This document shows, piece by piece, positions 8,348-16,735 of a DNA stretch of 64,000 bases. A program made the translations under genes and the position numbers. Source of the DNA: DASXMT01 sp963781305 (lineage in GTDB: Bacteria > Actinomycetota > Acidimicrobiia > Acidimicrobiales > RAAP-2); NCBI GenBank assembly GCA_963781305.1, contig CAWAFL010000011.1, forward strand, positions 1,612,001 through 1,676,000, written 5' to 3'. Every line of letters begins with the position of its first letter. Position 1 is the stretch's first letter. A model generated the notes under the pieces. It was not told where the DNA came from and did no database searches. It worked only from the letters and a program-made list of their open reading frames with translations.

Positions 8348-9040
8348 ATGAGCCAGACCTATTGGAGGGACGCGGCGGGGGATGAGGCGATGCAAGACGA
8401 GCACGCCTTCATCTGGAGAGCGATGCTCGAGACCATCGACGTCGACCTCGCCGACAGACGGGTCCTCGACGCCGGGTGCAACCGGGGCGGGTTCCTCCGG
8501 CTGCTCACCGACCAGTGCGCTATTGCTGAGGGATTCGGCTTTGACCCGGCCGCTGGGGCGATCGCCGACGCTCGGCGACTGGCCGAAGAGCGGCCACTCC
8601 ATTTCGAGGCCACCGACACGGTGCCCCTCGACTGGCACGACTTCGATGTCGCCTTCAGCCATGAGGTGCTGTACCTGCTCCACGACCTTCCCGCCCACGC
8701 CCGAGCGATGCTCGGGGCGTTGTTGCCCGGGGGCGTGTATTACGCGGCCATGGGTGTTCATGCGGGCAGCCCCCTGATGGCCGAGTGGCATGGAGCCAAC
8801 GTCGAGGAGCTACATCTGCCCAAGCTCTACGGGATCGACGAGGTCATCGGGGTATTCGAGGCGGTGGGCTTCCTGGCGTCGGCTGCTCGGCTGACGATGC
8901 GCTTTGTGCCCACTGCTGGTCACGGGCATCACAGTCAGGGACGGTTCCTCGACTGGCTCGACTACTACTCCGACCAGAAGCTCCTGCTCCGCTTCAGCCG
9001 CCCTGCGGCGCCACACCGATCGCCTCAGAACGAAAGCTGA
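8348..9040 (+). CDS. SAM-dependent methyltransferase
   Basis: 230 residues. Motif I VLDAGCNRGGFLR (about residues 39-51) and motif II GFGFDPAAGAI (about 62-72) define a class I Rossmann methyltransferase. FSHEVLYLLHDLPAHARAML near 105 corresponds to post-motif III. Substrate unknown. A leaderless start is likely. The following DUF899 gene begins 13 bases after its stop with its own ribosome binding site. Confidence 0.85.
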   Translation: MSQTYWRDAAGDEAMQDEHAFIWRAMLETIDVDLADRRVLDAGCNRGGFLRLLTDQCAIAEGFGFDPAAGAIADARRLAEERPLHFEATDTVPLDWHDFDVAFSHEVLYLLHDLPAHARAMLGALLPGGVYYAAMGVHAGSPLMAEWHGANVEELHLPKLYGIDEVIGVFEAVGFLASAARLTMRFVPTAGHGHHSQGRFLDWLDYYSDQKLLLRFSRPAAPHRSPQNES

Positions 9041-9053
9041 CGAAGGAGAAGCC

Positions 9054-9777
9054 GTGAACCTTCCGCCGATCGCGTCACAGGACGAGTGGCTCGTCGCTCG
9101 CAGGGCGCTCCTGGCCAGGGAAAAGGATCTCACGCGAGCGCGCGATGCGCTGAACGAGACACGCCGTGAATTGCCGATGGTCGAGATCACAAAGCCGTAC
9201 GCCTTCGAGGGCAGCAGCGGTACGGCGAGCCTGCTCGACCTGTTCGAAGGCCGCCGTCAACTCATCGTCCAGCACTTCATGTTCGATCCGACCTGGCAGG
9301 AAGGCTGCCCGAGCTGTTCCTGCGATGCCGACAGCCTCGGCGACCTGGCGCACCTGCACGCCCGAGACACCACCTTCGTGGCCGTCTCGCGCGCCGCTTG
9401 AGAAGATCGAGCCCTTTCGCCAGCGCATGGGCTGGAGGTTTCCCTGGTATTCGTCGTACGGCACCGAGTTCAACTACGACTTCCACGTCACCCTTGACAG
9501 TGACCAGGGCAGTGTCGAGTACAACTACCGCGATGTCATCGACATCGGGGAGAGTGGGACCAACGAAATGCCGGGCGTCAGCGTCTTCATCCGTGGCGAC
9601 GACAACCGTGTCTTTCACACCTACTCGGCCTATGGTCGCGGCACCGATCTCCACAACACCGCGTATGTCTATCTCGACCTCACTCCCCTCGGCCGCCAAG
9701 AAGGGTGGGGCGGATCGCCCGACCGGGATGGCCAAGGGCAGGACTGGCTCCGACATCACGACCGTTATGGCACATGA
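9054..9777 (+). pseudogene. DUF899 thioredoxin-like gene, broken by a frameshift
   Basis: From GTG 9054 (AAGGAG upstream) the reading frame encodes a DUF899-type thioredoxin-like start, including EGCPSCSCDADSLG, and ends at TGA 9399-9401 after FVAVSRAA. The protein resumes in the next frame as PLEKIEPFRQRMGWRFPW and continues to HHDRY near the normal C-terminus (stop 9777). The break lies in CGCGCGCC near 9390-9396; loss of one GC dinucleotide would explain it. Intended length is about 240 residues. Either a genuine slippage mutation or a sequencing error; the rest of the protein is well preserved, so inactivation is recent or artefactual. Confidence 0.85.
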
Positions 9778-9888
9778 GACGATGTGATGCGGTCAAAAGT
9801 AGGAGGTGGCGGCGCAGGATCAGTCCGATGACTGGAGTCGCCACGAAACGATGAGGTACCGCTGAGGTAGGCGTGGAGCTTCCCCCAT

Positions 9889-11715
9889 TCATGCAGACAT
9901 GCCGGCTGCGACCCAACGGGCGAACACGTCGGTCCACTCGGTCGGCCACGCTCCGTCGCAAGGCATGGTGCCGTTGCGGACCTGTTCGAGGATGGCGTCG
10001 GCGTGAGACTTCACGTCGGGATAGGACCACAGATCGAATGCGAACTTCATCGACTGGCGGTCCCGCTGGCGAAAGAGGGGCTTGATGTGTGTGTCGAACA
10101 GGACTGGTTCATCGACGGCAGGCAGCACGACCGGCTCGTCGGCCTGGTGCGGTTGAGGGGCGACAGGGGAGACCCGGGAACCGGGGGCGCCGGCGGCGGT
10201 GTGCCAGTCCCAGTGGGGCATGGGCATACGTTCGGGGGGCCGGGCGTCCGTCTGGGAGTTCTCCACGGCCAACCGGGATCCCCACTCGATGTAGGCGCCG
10301 AAGGTAGAGCGAAACTCCGGGTCGTTGGGAAGACCGGCGTCATTGGCTGACCGGAGGAGGAGGGCCACCCAGCGGGCTCTCTCCTCTTCGGTCAGGCCCT
10401 TGCCAACGTGTTGGGACAGCATGCGCGTGTACCCGCCATACTCCTCGCTGTAGGACGTCGGGCCGCCGAACACCTCGCCCAGCCACTTGGCCACTCGCTC
10501 CGGATGGTCGGCGGACATGGTGGCGAACAGCGGTGCCAGCAACGGGTCGGCCGGGACATACTTTTCGTAGAACAGGCGGGTCATCCGGGTCAGCCCCGGC
10601 AGTCCGCCGCACCACTCGAACACCGTTGGCTCGTGGTCGGGTTCGGGGACCGGATCGTGAAACTCGACGTACCAGTGCATGCCCGAGCAGAACGGCTTGT
10701 TCTGTGAGTGGCCGCACCGACAGAGCGCATAGTGCTCGTACGAGGCACCCTGGTTCCGCCCCGCGTCGTTGCCATCGGCCCCGAGGAGTCGGATGGCGCC
10801 GGAAATCCGATAGGGCCCGTCCTTGGTCACCTCGAGCGAGGGCTCGCGACGATTGCCGGAGTCGACCTGCTCGCGGGCCTCTCGGCCGTCGATGGCGTAG
10901 CTGAGTGCTCCCGACGGGCAGTCTCGTACCGCCCGGATGATCTCGTCCATTCGCCCCCCGCTCGGAGTCACGAACGGATCGGTCCCCACGTGGAACACGG
11001 TCGCCAGCCGGTCGGTGCAATAGCCGGAGTGCTGACAGGTGCCACGGTTGTCCAAGATGGTCACCTGCTGTCCGACGTACGTATCGGCCCGATCGGGCAC
11101 CCGGTTCGGGTCCTTGTCCGAGGTGAACCCGATCCGAGCGTGGGTCCCGTCGCACAGCGGCTTGGTTGACGACGAGCCGCAGCGGCACAGGGCCATCTGC
11201 GGTCGAGCCGGGATCGGCTCGCCCAGCCAGTTCGTGATCCTGTCCACGTTCGTCACCAGGTAGGGGCCGTTCAGCTCGGCCTGGATCGTCGGGGCCAGTC
11301 CGGACTGCAACTCGCTCAGTTGGGCGAGGCGCGCCGTGATCCCATCGGGGCCGTCGGCGGCCGATGACCGGGCCACCAGGTCGTGAAGGGCTGCGGCCGC
11401 CTCTTGGACCTGTGCGGGCATGCCCGGGCGCATGCGGAGCCGGGTCACCTCCTTGGTCAGCTCCCACAGGGCGGCTGCGAACGCATCCTCATCGACCTCG
11501 GTTCCGTCGTGGCCTGTGCTGGTCGGCGGCGGGGGCCCTCCGACCAGGTGGAGGGCCTCGCTGAGGGGCCGGACCACCGATGCGGCGATCCGATCGGCGG
11601 GGCCAGGTGATCCTCGATGCAGGAGCTCGGTGGCGTGGACGAGCGCGGTCCGGACTTCCTCGCCAGTGCGGTCGTTGTGCTGGCCCCCGCTGAGCTGAGG
11701 GTTCTCGATGGTCAT
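9889..11715 (-). CDS. multi-domain CDGSH / ferredoxin-like / truncated haemoglobin protein
   Basis: 608 residues. Visible order: helical N-terminus (about 15-145); first CDGSH-type cluster site CRCGSSSTKPLCDGTH (177-192); divergent mono-cluster ferredoxin-like domain with CQHSGYC (227-233) and DCPSGAL (265-271); second CDGSH-type site CRCGHSQNKPFCSGMH (332-347), in which Asp is replaced by Ser; group II truncated-globin-like domain from FYEKYVPADPLL (382) to about 485 with candidate proximal His in LSQHVGKG (436); and a C-terminal 65-residue cytochrome-c-like segment without CxxCH. ATG 11715 overlaps the TetR stop (ATGA). Probably a cytoplasmic redox or gas-binding protein; function inferred from domains only. 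Confidence 0.85.
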   Translation of the reverse strand: MTIENPQLSGGQHNDRTGEEVRTALVHATELLHRGSPGPADRIAASVVRPLSEALHLVGGPPPPTSTGHDGTEVDEDAFAAALWELTKEVTRLRMRPGMPAQVQEAAAALHDLVARSSAADGPDGITARLAQLSELQSGLAPTIQAELNGPYLVTNVDRITNWLGEPIPARPQMALCRCGSSSTKPLCDGTHARIGFTSDKDPNRVPDRADTYVGQQVTILDNRGTCQHSGYCTDRLATVFHVGTDPFVTPSGGRMDEIIRAVRDCPSGALSYAIDGREAREQVDSGNRREPSLEVTKDGPYRISGAIRLLGADGNDAGRNQGASYEHYALCRCGHSQNKPFCSGMHWYVEFHDPVPEPDHEPTVFEWCGGLPGLTRMTRLFYEKYVPADPLLAPLFATMSADHPERVAKWLGEVFGGPTSYSEEYGGYTRMLSQHVGKGLTEEERARWVALLLRSANDAGLPNDPEFRSTFGAYIEWGSRLAVENSQTDARPPERMPMPHWDWHTAAGAPGSRVSPVAPQPHQADEPVVLPAVDEPVLFDTHIKPLFRQRDRQSMKFAFDLWSYPDVKSHADAILEQVRNGTMPCDGAWPTEWTDVFARWVAAGMSA

Positions 11716-12346
11716 AAGCGTTTCCTTTCTGGGCGGGAAGCCGGAACGTGTCCTCCAAGTGAGCGCCACACGAGGGCTGCGGTCCGTTGCGGCCAGCGCG
11801 GCGGGGGGGAGTGCCGGCAAGAGCCCGCCCATACCAAGATCCGGTGCACATGGTCGCCGCCACCTCGAGATCCGCGTCGGCGTCGACCAGCCCCGCCTGC
11901 TGAGCCGCTTCGAGGATGGCCCGCAGCCGGTGGCGACGGGGAGCCACGACCCTTGCCCGATAGCCCTCGAGGACATCGGCGTCGGTGCCGTCTTGGAGCA
12001 TGGTGCCAACCAACGACAACCGCCCCGCTCGGGACACCCCTCGCTGAAAGTCGGTCAGTTCGGCGACCAGCGCGGCGAACGGATCATCGGGGGAGGCCGC
12101 CGCATTGGTGCCGTCGGCCACGGCGGCCACCACGGCGGCGGCCAGACTGGCCTTGTCCGGCCAGCGCCGATAGAGGGCCTGGCGGCTCGTGTCCGCCTCT
12201 TCGGCCACCGCCGCCAGGGACAGCGCGTCGTAGCCTCGTTGGGCGAGGTGCCGGCCGGCCACAGCCAGAACCCGCTCATCGATGGCCTGGTCACGGATAC
12301 GCCCGACCCGTTTCGGCAGCGGCCCGCCGGCAAGATTACGCTCCAC
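11712..12346 (-). pseudogene. TetR-family regulator with frameshift in a G7/C7 tract
   Basis: GTG 12346 starts a TetR protein: helix-turn-helix VAEEADTSRQALYRRWPDKASL at about residues 40-60 and ligand domain to GSWYGRALAGTPP. There the frame breaks in seven consecutive G (plus strand, 11803-11809); the family-like end WPQRTAALVWRSLGG continues in another frame to a TGA that overlaps the ATG of the CDGSH/globin gene. One extra C (or two fewer) restores a 211-residue protein. It is presumably the local regulator of that gene. Homopolymer sequencing error is the simplest explanation, phase variation an alternative. Confidence 0.8.
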
Positions 12347-12352
12347 ACCTGT

Positions 12353-12358
12353 ACCGTA
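12353..12358 (-). promoter_or_regulatory. -10 element of leaderless TetR promoter
   Basis: Read on the minus strand, TACGGT lies 6 bases before GTG 12346 with no ribosome binding site, consistent with a leaderless mRNA covering the regulator and the CDGSH/globin gene. Confidence 0.4.
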
Positions 12359-12477
12359 TCGGATTAGGGGCCCGAGGCGCTTGCCCGAGCCGCTACGGCG
12401 TGGGTTTGTCAAGGTCGGCGGCACGAAGCGGCGCTGGTCATCCAGTCCGCCGTTCGCTGAAGACAGGGGTGTTGAAC

Positions 12478-12483
12478 TACCAT
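12478..12483 (+). promoter_or_regulatory. -10 element of helicase promoter
   Basis: TACCAT (TANNNT) precedes ATG 12492 by 8 bases; the LexA box begins 2 bases after it, so bound repressor would cover the transcription start. Confidence 0.4.
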
Positions 12484-12484
12484 A

Positions 12485-12498
12485 CGAACATATGTTCG
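12485..12498. promoter_or_regulatory. LexA (SOS) box overlapping helicase start codon
   Basis: CGAACATATGTTCG is a perfect 14-base palindrome matching the Gram-positive LexA consensus CGAAC-N4-GTTCG. The ATG of the UvrD-like helicase (12492) is at its centre. Predicted LexA repression and DNA-damage induction of the helicase. Confidence 0.8.
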
Positions 12499-14501
12499 CC
12501 ACCGGTTGGGACGAGGGGCTTGACGACGAACAACTTGCCGTCGCCATGCACGGAGACGCACCCCTTGTGGTCGTCGCCGGCGCGGGCACGGGCAAGACCC
12601 GGGCGCTGACCTCCCGGGTGGCGAGCCTGCTGGACAGGGGAGTCCCGCCGGATCGCATTCTGTTGCTGACCTACACGCGCCGGGCCGCCAGCGACATGCT
12701 TGCCCGCGCCGCTCGGCTGGTTGGCGTGCAAAGGGAGGACAGTCCTACTGGCGGGACCTTTCATGCCATCGCCTACCGGCACGTAGCGGCGTACGCCGAA
12801 GTCCTCGATCTCCCGAAGACGTTCGGAGTACTTGACCCCGCCGGAGCAATCGACCTCATGGACCTCATGCGAGGCGAGCACGACTTGACCGGAACGGCAA
12901 CGAGGTTCCCGCGCTCAGCGACCCTCGTCGACATCTACTCGAGGTGCATCAACACGGAGCGGCCGTTGCGGGACCTGGTTGGGTCTGACTACCCATGGTG
13001 CGAGCCACATCTCGACCAGATCGGAGGACTCTTCCGCGACTTCACCTCCCGAAAGCGCCGGTCCGCGCTGGTGGATTTCGATGATCTTCTCCTGTACTGG
13101 CGGGCCCTGCTCAACGAAAAGGAGATCGGGCCACACCTTGCCGATCGGTTCAGATTCGTGCTGGTCGACGAGTACCAAGACGTGAACAGCCTCCAGGTCG
13201 ACATCGTTCGCCAACTGGCCCCAGAAGGCAGGGGATTGACGGTGGTGGGGGATGAGGCGCAAGCCATCTATGGATTCCGCGGATCGGACCCCCGGCATCT
13301 TCGCCGGTTGGTCCGCTCGTTTCCCGATGCCACCACGGTCCGTCTCGAGCGGAACTTTCGCTCTCGTCAGAGCGTCTTGAACGTGGCCAATGCCGTTCGC
13401 CCCGCCGACGACGGAGGAGACACGATCCGACTCTTCAGCGATCGAGGATCGGGGCAGAAACCGACGCTCGTCCGCTGCCACGATGCCCCCTCCGAGGCCC
13501 GGGCCATCGTCGACGGGATCCTGGAAGCCTTAGAGCGGGGAGTGCAGCTCCGCCGACAAGCGGTCCTGGTCCGGGCCGGGCATCACAGCGACTTGATAGA
13601 GGTCGAGTTGTCGGTCCGGAAAGTGCCGTACCGGAAGTACGGGGGTCTCCGATTCCTCGAGGCGGCCCACGTGAAGGACTTCGTCTCGGCCGCGAGGCTG
13701 GTTGACAATCCCAACGACGAGGTCGCCTGGTACCGGGTCCTGCGTCTCCATCGCAACATTGGACCAACCCGGGCGAGGGCATTGATCGACACGATCCAGC
13801 CGTCGACGGCCGACGCATTGTCCCGATGGCCTGAGGTGGTGGCCGCTGCTCCGCCGTCCTCACGGAGCGATCTCTCCGCGTCGCTCGGTCGGCTGCTCGA
13901 GTCCCGTGATCAAGGAACACCTGTTCTGCGAGCGGAAGCCGTTCTGGCCGTCGTGAGGCCGCTGGTGGAGGATCGTTACGACGATGCCTCCGTGCGGCTC
14001 GGGGATCTTGAGCGCCTCGTCGGTTCGACGTCGGTCATCGATGATCTCTCGACCTGGTTGGCCGATCTCACCTTGGATCCGCCTGCATCGACCGGTGATC
14101 TCGCACGGTCGCCAGAACTGGACGAGGACTACGTGGTCATCTCCACGATCCACTCGGCAAAGGGGCTCGAATGGTCGGTCGTCCACGTTCCCCACATGGT
14201 GGATGGTGCCATGCCCAGCGACATGGCCCTCCGCTCTGTCGACGGGCTCGAGGAGGAGCGCCGGCTCTTTTACGTCGCAGTGACCCGGGCTCGCGACGAG
14301 CTCTTCCTTTACGCTCCGTTGCGGATGCCGCATCACCGTCACGCCTACGACGACCGGCACAGCTTTGCGCCGTTGAGCCGCTTCCTGGATGACGAGGTGC
14401 GAGCCACGCTCGACGTTGTCGAGGAAGCGCCGAAGCACATGGTGGTGCATGCCACAGCCTCAAACCGTGTCGTCGTCGATCTCGACTCCTTGTGGAACTG
14501 A
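12492..14501 (+). CDS. UvrD/PcrA-like superfamily 1 DNA helicase, probably SOS-regulated
   Basis: 669 residues. SF1A motifs in order: Q-motif-like LDDEQLAVAMHG, Walker A GAGTGKT (about residues 30-36), motif Ia LLLTYTRRAASDM, Walker B VLVDEYQDVN (about 220), motif III GDEAQAIYGFRGSD, motif IV LERNFRS, motif V TIHSAKGLEW (about 555) and motif VI VAVTRARDELFLY. All ATPase/helicase motifs are intact. It unwinds DNA 3' to 5' by family; likely role in repair or replication-fork processing. ATG 12492 sits inside a LexA box and behind a -10 box with no Shine-Dalgarno, so a leaderless, damage-induced transcript is expected. Confidence 0.93.
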   Translation: MFATGWDEGLDDEQLAVAMHGDAPLVVVAGAGTGKTRALTSRVASLLDRGVPPDRILLLTYTRRAASDMLARAARLVGVQREDSPTGGTFHAIAYRHVAAYAEVLDLPKTFGVLDPAGAIDLMDLMRGEHDLTGTATRFPRSATLVDIYSRCINTERPLRDLVGSDYPWCEPHLDQIGGLFRDFTSRKRRSALVDFDDLLLYWRALLNEKEIGPHLADRFRFVLVDEYQDVNSLQVDIVRQLAPEGRGLTVVGDEAQAIYGFRGSDPRHLRRLVRSFPDATTVRLERNFRSRQSVLNVANAVRPADDGGDTIRLFSDRGSGQKPTLVRCHDAPSEARAIVDGILEALERGVQLRRQAVLVRAGHHSDLIEVELSVRKVPYRKYGGLRFLEAAHVKDFVSAARLVDNPNDEVAWYRVLRLHRNIGPTRARALIDTIQPSTADALSRWPEVVAAAPPSSRSDLSASLGRLLESRDQGTPVLRAEAVLAVVRPLVEDRYDDASVRLGDLERLVGSTSVIDDLSTWLADLTLDPPASTGDLARSPELDEDYVVISTIHSAKGLEWSVVHVPHMVDGAMPSDMALRSVDGLEEERRLFYVAVTRARDELFLYAPLRMPHHRHAYDDRHSFAPLSRFLDDEVRATLDVVEEAPKHMVVHATASNRVVVDLDSLWN

Positions 14502-15131
14502 CTAGGTCTCTCACGGAGGTTGGGATCGAGGCCCACGTATGGCGGCGGAACATCACCCGACCATCGCACCCCGGCACATCTCTGCCATGAGCTATTTAGT
14601 CACAGTGACGTAATGGTCAGGGTATCGCCCCGGGGCACAGATGTGGGCTTACCGACACCCCGGCCTGGCCTGCCACCTCACCCAGCCGTCGACGGAGCCA
14701 GCATCAACTGCTTCGTCGACCGACCCATCGTCGAGACTGCGCATAGACACCCGACGCCGAGCGCCGCCTGAAGCCGCAGTCCCGCACCCAACAACCCACG
14801 CGACCTAAACCGCAATTCCGGTGCGTTTCCACTTGACGACAGGAGACGTTGTCAGCCTCGGGGAGACCGGAGCAACCAATCGGATGCGACGGACAGGGCC
14901 TCAGTGACGCCGATAATGTACATTATGTCAAGTAAGTACCTCGGCAAGGGCGCTGACGAATCCTCGGTTCTCGGCCCGACTCTCCCCTGGTAGCAAGCGC
15001 AGACCAGTGCCTGACCAGGAGTGTTGGCGAGATGATGGGAAGGATCGTGCCGCCGGCGCCGGGGATGGTTGCCGAACGGGCGGCCCGTCGGGGACTTCGG
15101 GCGATGCGGGAGGCCCTGACCGTCCGCCGGA
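14502..15131. other. 630-base intergenic region without a convincing gene
   Basis: No ORF with recognisable homology. It contains GTCACAGTGAC near 14599 and the palindrome annotated separately at 14913-14926, followed by a 22-codon reading frame (ATG 14925, stop near 14993) that may be a truncated gene start. Several short frames around 15030-15150 look random. Confidence 0.6.
14913..14926. promoter_or_regulatory. perfect palindrome, operator candidate
   Basis: ATAATGTACATTAT is a perfect AT-rich 14-base palindrome in a GC-rich background, the shape of a TetR- or GntR-type operator. No complete gene follows on either strand within 100 bases; an ATG overlaps its right end and opens a 22-codon frame. 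Confidence 0.45.
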
Positions 15132-15575
15132 TCAGTGCCAGTCGCTGATCCGGACGTCCCGCGGCGCCGGCGCGCCTCCGCCCGTCTCCACCAAGGACTT
15201 CAGGCTCATCAGGAACGAGCCCCACTTGGTGCTGCAGTGGTGCATGAACTCCACCGGCTCCTTCCAGCCCTGGTGCTTGAAGAGCACGATCGTGTAGTCG
15301 CCGGCCTGGCGGAGCTCCCAGTCGACCGTCGTCCCGACCCATTCCTCTGGGCCGTCGACCACCTGCCATACCACCCGCTCGGACGGCTGTAGGTCGACGA
15401 CCTCCATGTCGAAGCCACCGACGGGGAACCGGAACTCGAGTACGTCGCCGACGTTGCCCTTCCCCTTCGTGTCTTCGGTCCACCAGCCGGAGAGGCCATC
15501 GACCGTCGTCAGGGCGTCGTACACCTTCTCCGGCGTCGGGGTCTCGACTCCGACCCTGTGCAGAATGTCCACCAT
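15132..15575 (-). CDS. SRPBCC/AHSA1-like protein
   Basis: 147 residues. TPTPEKVYDALTTVDGLSGWWTEDTKG and the following beta strands match the AHSA1 (START-like) branch of the SRPBCC fold, a hydrophobic-cavity ligand-binding family. ATG 15575 is preceded by an almost ideal AAAGGAGGAAG ribosome binding site. Last gene of a three-gene operon with ArsR and another SRPBCC gene. Function unknown; binding a hydrophobic ligand or acting as co-chaperone-like factor is possible. Confidence 0.87.
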   Translation of the reverse strand: MVDILHRVGVETPTPEKVYDALTTVDGLSGWWTEDTKGKGNVGDVLEFRFPVGGFDMEVVDLQPSERVVWQVVDGPEEWVGTTVDWELRQAGDYTIVLFKHQGWKEPVEFMHHCSTKWGSFLMSLKSLVETGGGAPAPRDVRISDWH

Positions 15576-15622
15576 TTCTTCCTCCTTTGTCTTTGTGTCT
15601 TCCGTGTCTGTCTGTTGTCTCG

Positions 15623-15973
15623 TCAGGCCTGTTGGGCGCGCTCGATCGCCTCGGCGATCCGCTTGATCCGCTGCAGCCGGGCGTCCCACGCCGATCCGAC
15701 CGAGGACAGCTGAGCCACGGCCCGGGAGAGCTGGGCGTCGTCCACCCGATACCGCTTCTCCCGCCCCGCCGGCGTCGCCCGGACCAGGCCGACCCGGTCG
15801 AGAACACCGAGGTGCTTGGCCACCGCCTGCCGGGTGACGGGCAGCTGCCGGCCCAGCGTCGTCGCCGTGCCGTCGCCCTCGATGAGCAACAGGTCGAGCA
15901 TTCGGCGTCGAGTCGGGTCTCCGATCGCGGACCAGAGGTCGTCGTCGACCTGCTCGGCCGCTGCGGTGCTCAT
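15623..15973 (-). CDS. ArsR-family transcriptional regulator
   Basis: 116 residues. Winged helix from DPTRRRMLDLLL through LGRQLPVTRQAVAKHLGVLDRVGLV (about residues 20-65) and a GREKRYRVDDAQL wing. There is no CVC metal-site motif, so it belongs to the metal-independent ArsR group commonly paired with AHSA1-like genes. Its ATG overlaps the stop of the upstream SRPBCC gene (ATGA). Probably autoregulates the operon through the paired GCAAC-N5-GTTGC sites. Confidence 0.9.
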   Translation of the reverse strand: MSTAAAEQVDDDLWSAIGDPTRRRMLDLLLIEGDGTATTLGRQLPVTRQAVAKHLGVLDRVGLVRATPAGREKRYRVDDAQLSRAVAQLSSVGSAWDARLQRIKRIAEAIERAQQA

Positions 15974-16437
15974 GGCCGTACCTGCACCTCGAGCGTCGCC
16001 ACGTATGGCGCGATCCGCGGCAGATAGAAGTCCCAGCCGGTGCTGTGCGAGTTGTACTGCTCCTCGAGGGTGGCGATCTCCCAGCCCATTTCGCGGAATC
16101 CGGTCTCGGTCATCTTGAGGAGCGTCCCGCCGCCCGAAGGGGTGAGGTCGAAGGTGACCAGCAGCGAATTGCCCTCCACCGCAACCTCCTCGGCCGGGTG
16201 GGTCCAGCGGAACGAGAACGTTCGCGGCGGTCGGACGTCGACGACGGTGAACGGCACTACAGTTCCGCCGGCGCCGCGGTCGCCGAAGACGATCTCCCCC
16301 GCCGAGCCGGGCTCCGGGTCGTACTTGGCATCCTCGGGCCACCACTCCTTGAGGTGGTCAGGACTGCTCACCACCTCGAAGACGGTCTGGGGCGACGCTT
16401 CGACGTAGATCTCGCGCTCAATGGTTCCGAATTCCAT
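15970..16437 (-). CDS. SRPBCC/AHSA1-like protein
   Basis: 155 residues from ATG 16437 (AGGAGG upstream). IEREIYVEASPQTVFEVVSSPDHLKEWWPEDAKYDPEPG is the N-terminal strand and helix of an AHSA1 domain. First gene of the operon, overlapping ArsR by 4 bases. It shares the fold but not close sequence with the third gene of the operon, so the pair is either ancient duplication or independent recruitment. Confidence 0.87.
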   Translation of the reverse strand: MEFGTIEREIYVEASPQTVFEVVSSPDHLKEWWPEDAKYDPEPGSAGEIVFGDRGAGGTVVPFTVVDVRPPRTFSFRWTHPAEEVAVEGNSLLVTFDLTPSGGGTLLKMTETGFREMGWEIATLEEQYNSHSTGWDFYLPRIAPYVATLEVQVRP

Positions 16438-16448
16438 GACATCCTCCT

Positions 16449-16463
16449 GCAACGTTTGGTTGC
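16449..16463. promoter_or_regulatory. operator copy 1 of SRPBCC-ArsR operon
   Basis: GCAAC-GTTTG-GTTGC: perfect 5-base arms with 5-base spacer, directly before the ribosome binding site of the first SRPBCC gene. An identical-arm copy lies 45 bases upstream. Confidence 0.65.
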
Positions 16464-16493
16464 GTATTACTGTAACCGGAAGTGGGACCGAAC

Positions 16494-16508
16494 GCAACCA
16501 TAAGTTGC
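16494..16508. promoter_or_regulatory. operator copy 2 of SRPBCC-ArsR operon
   Basis: GCAAC-CATAA-GTTGC: same arms as the copy at 16449-16463. The minus-strand -10 candidate TACAGT lies between the two copies, so the pair brackets the promoter. Confidence 0.6.
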
Positions 16509-16735
16509 ACTTCGGGGGATCCGGACGTTCCGAACCCTGGTGAACGACCCGAACCAACGAGGGCGCCCGGGTGAGCCAGAGGGGTCAACCGCGGATCTTC
16601 CTCCTTCCACTAACCCCGTCGTGTCTACGCCGGTTTCCTCGCGGCTTCGTCCTCCGGGCTTTAGACTGGGTGTATACGACGTGCGCTCCTGGTGTCGGGT
16701 TGGTGCCGGGATGCAGTACCGGTGAGGAGAACTTC

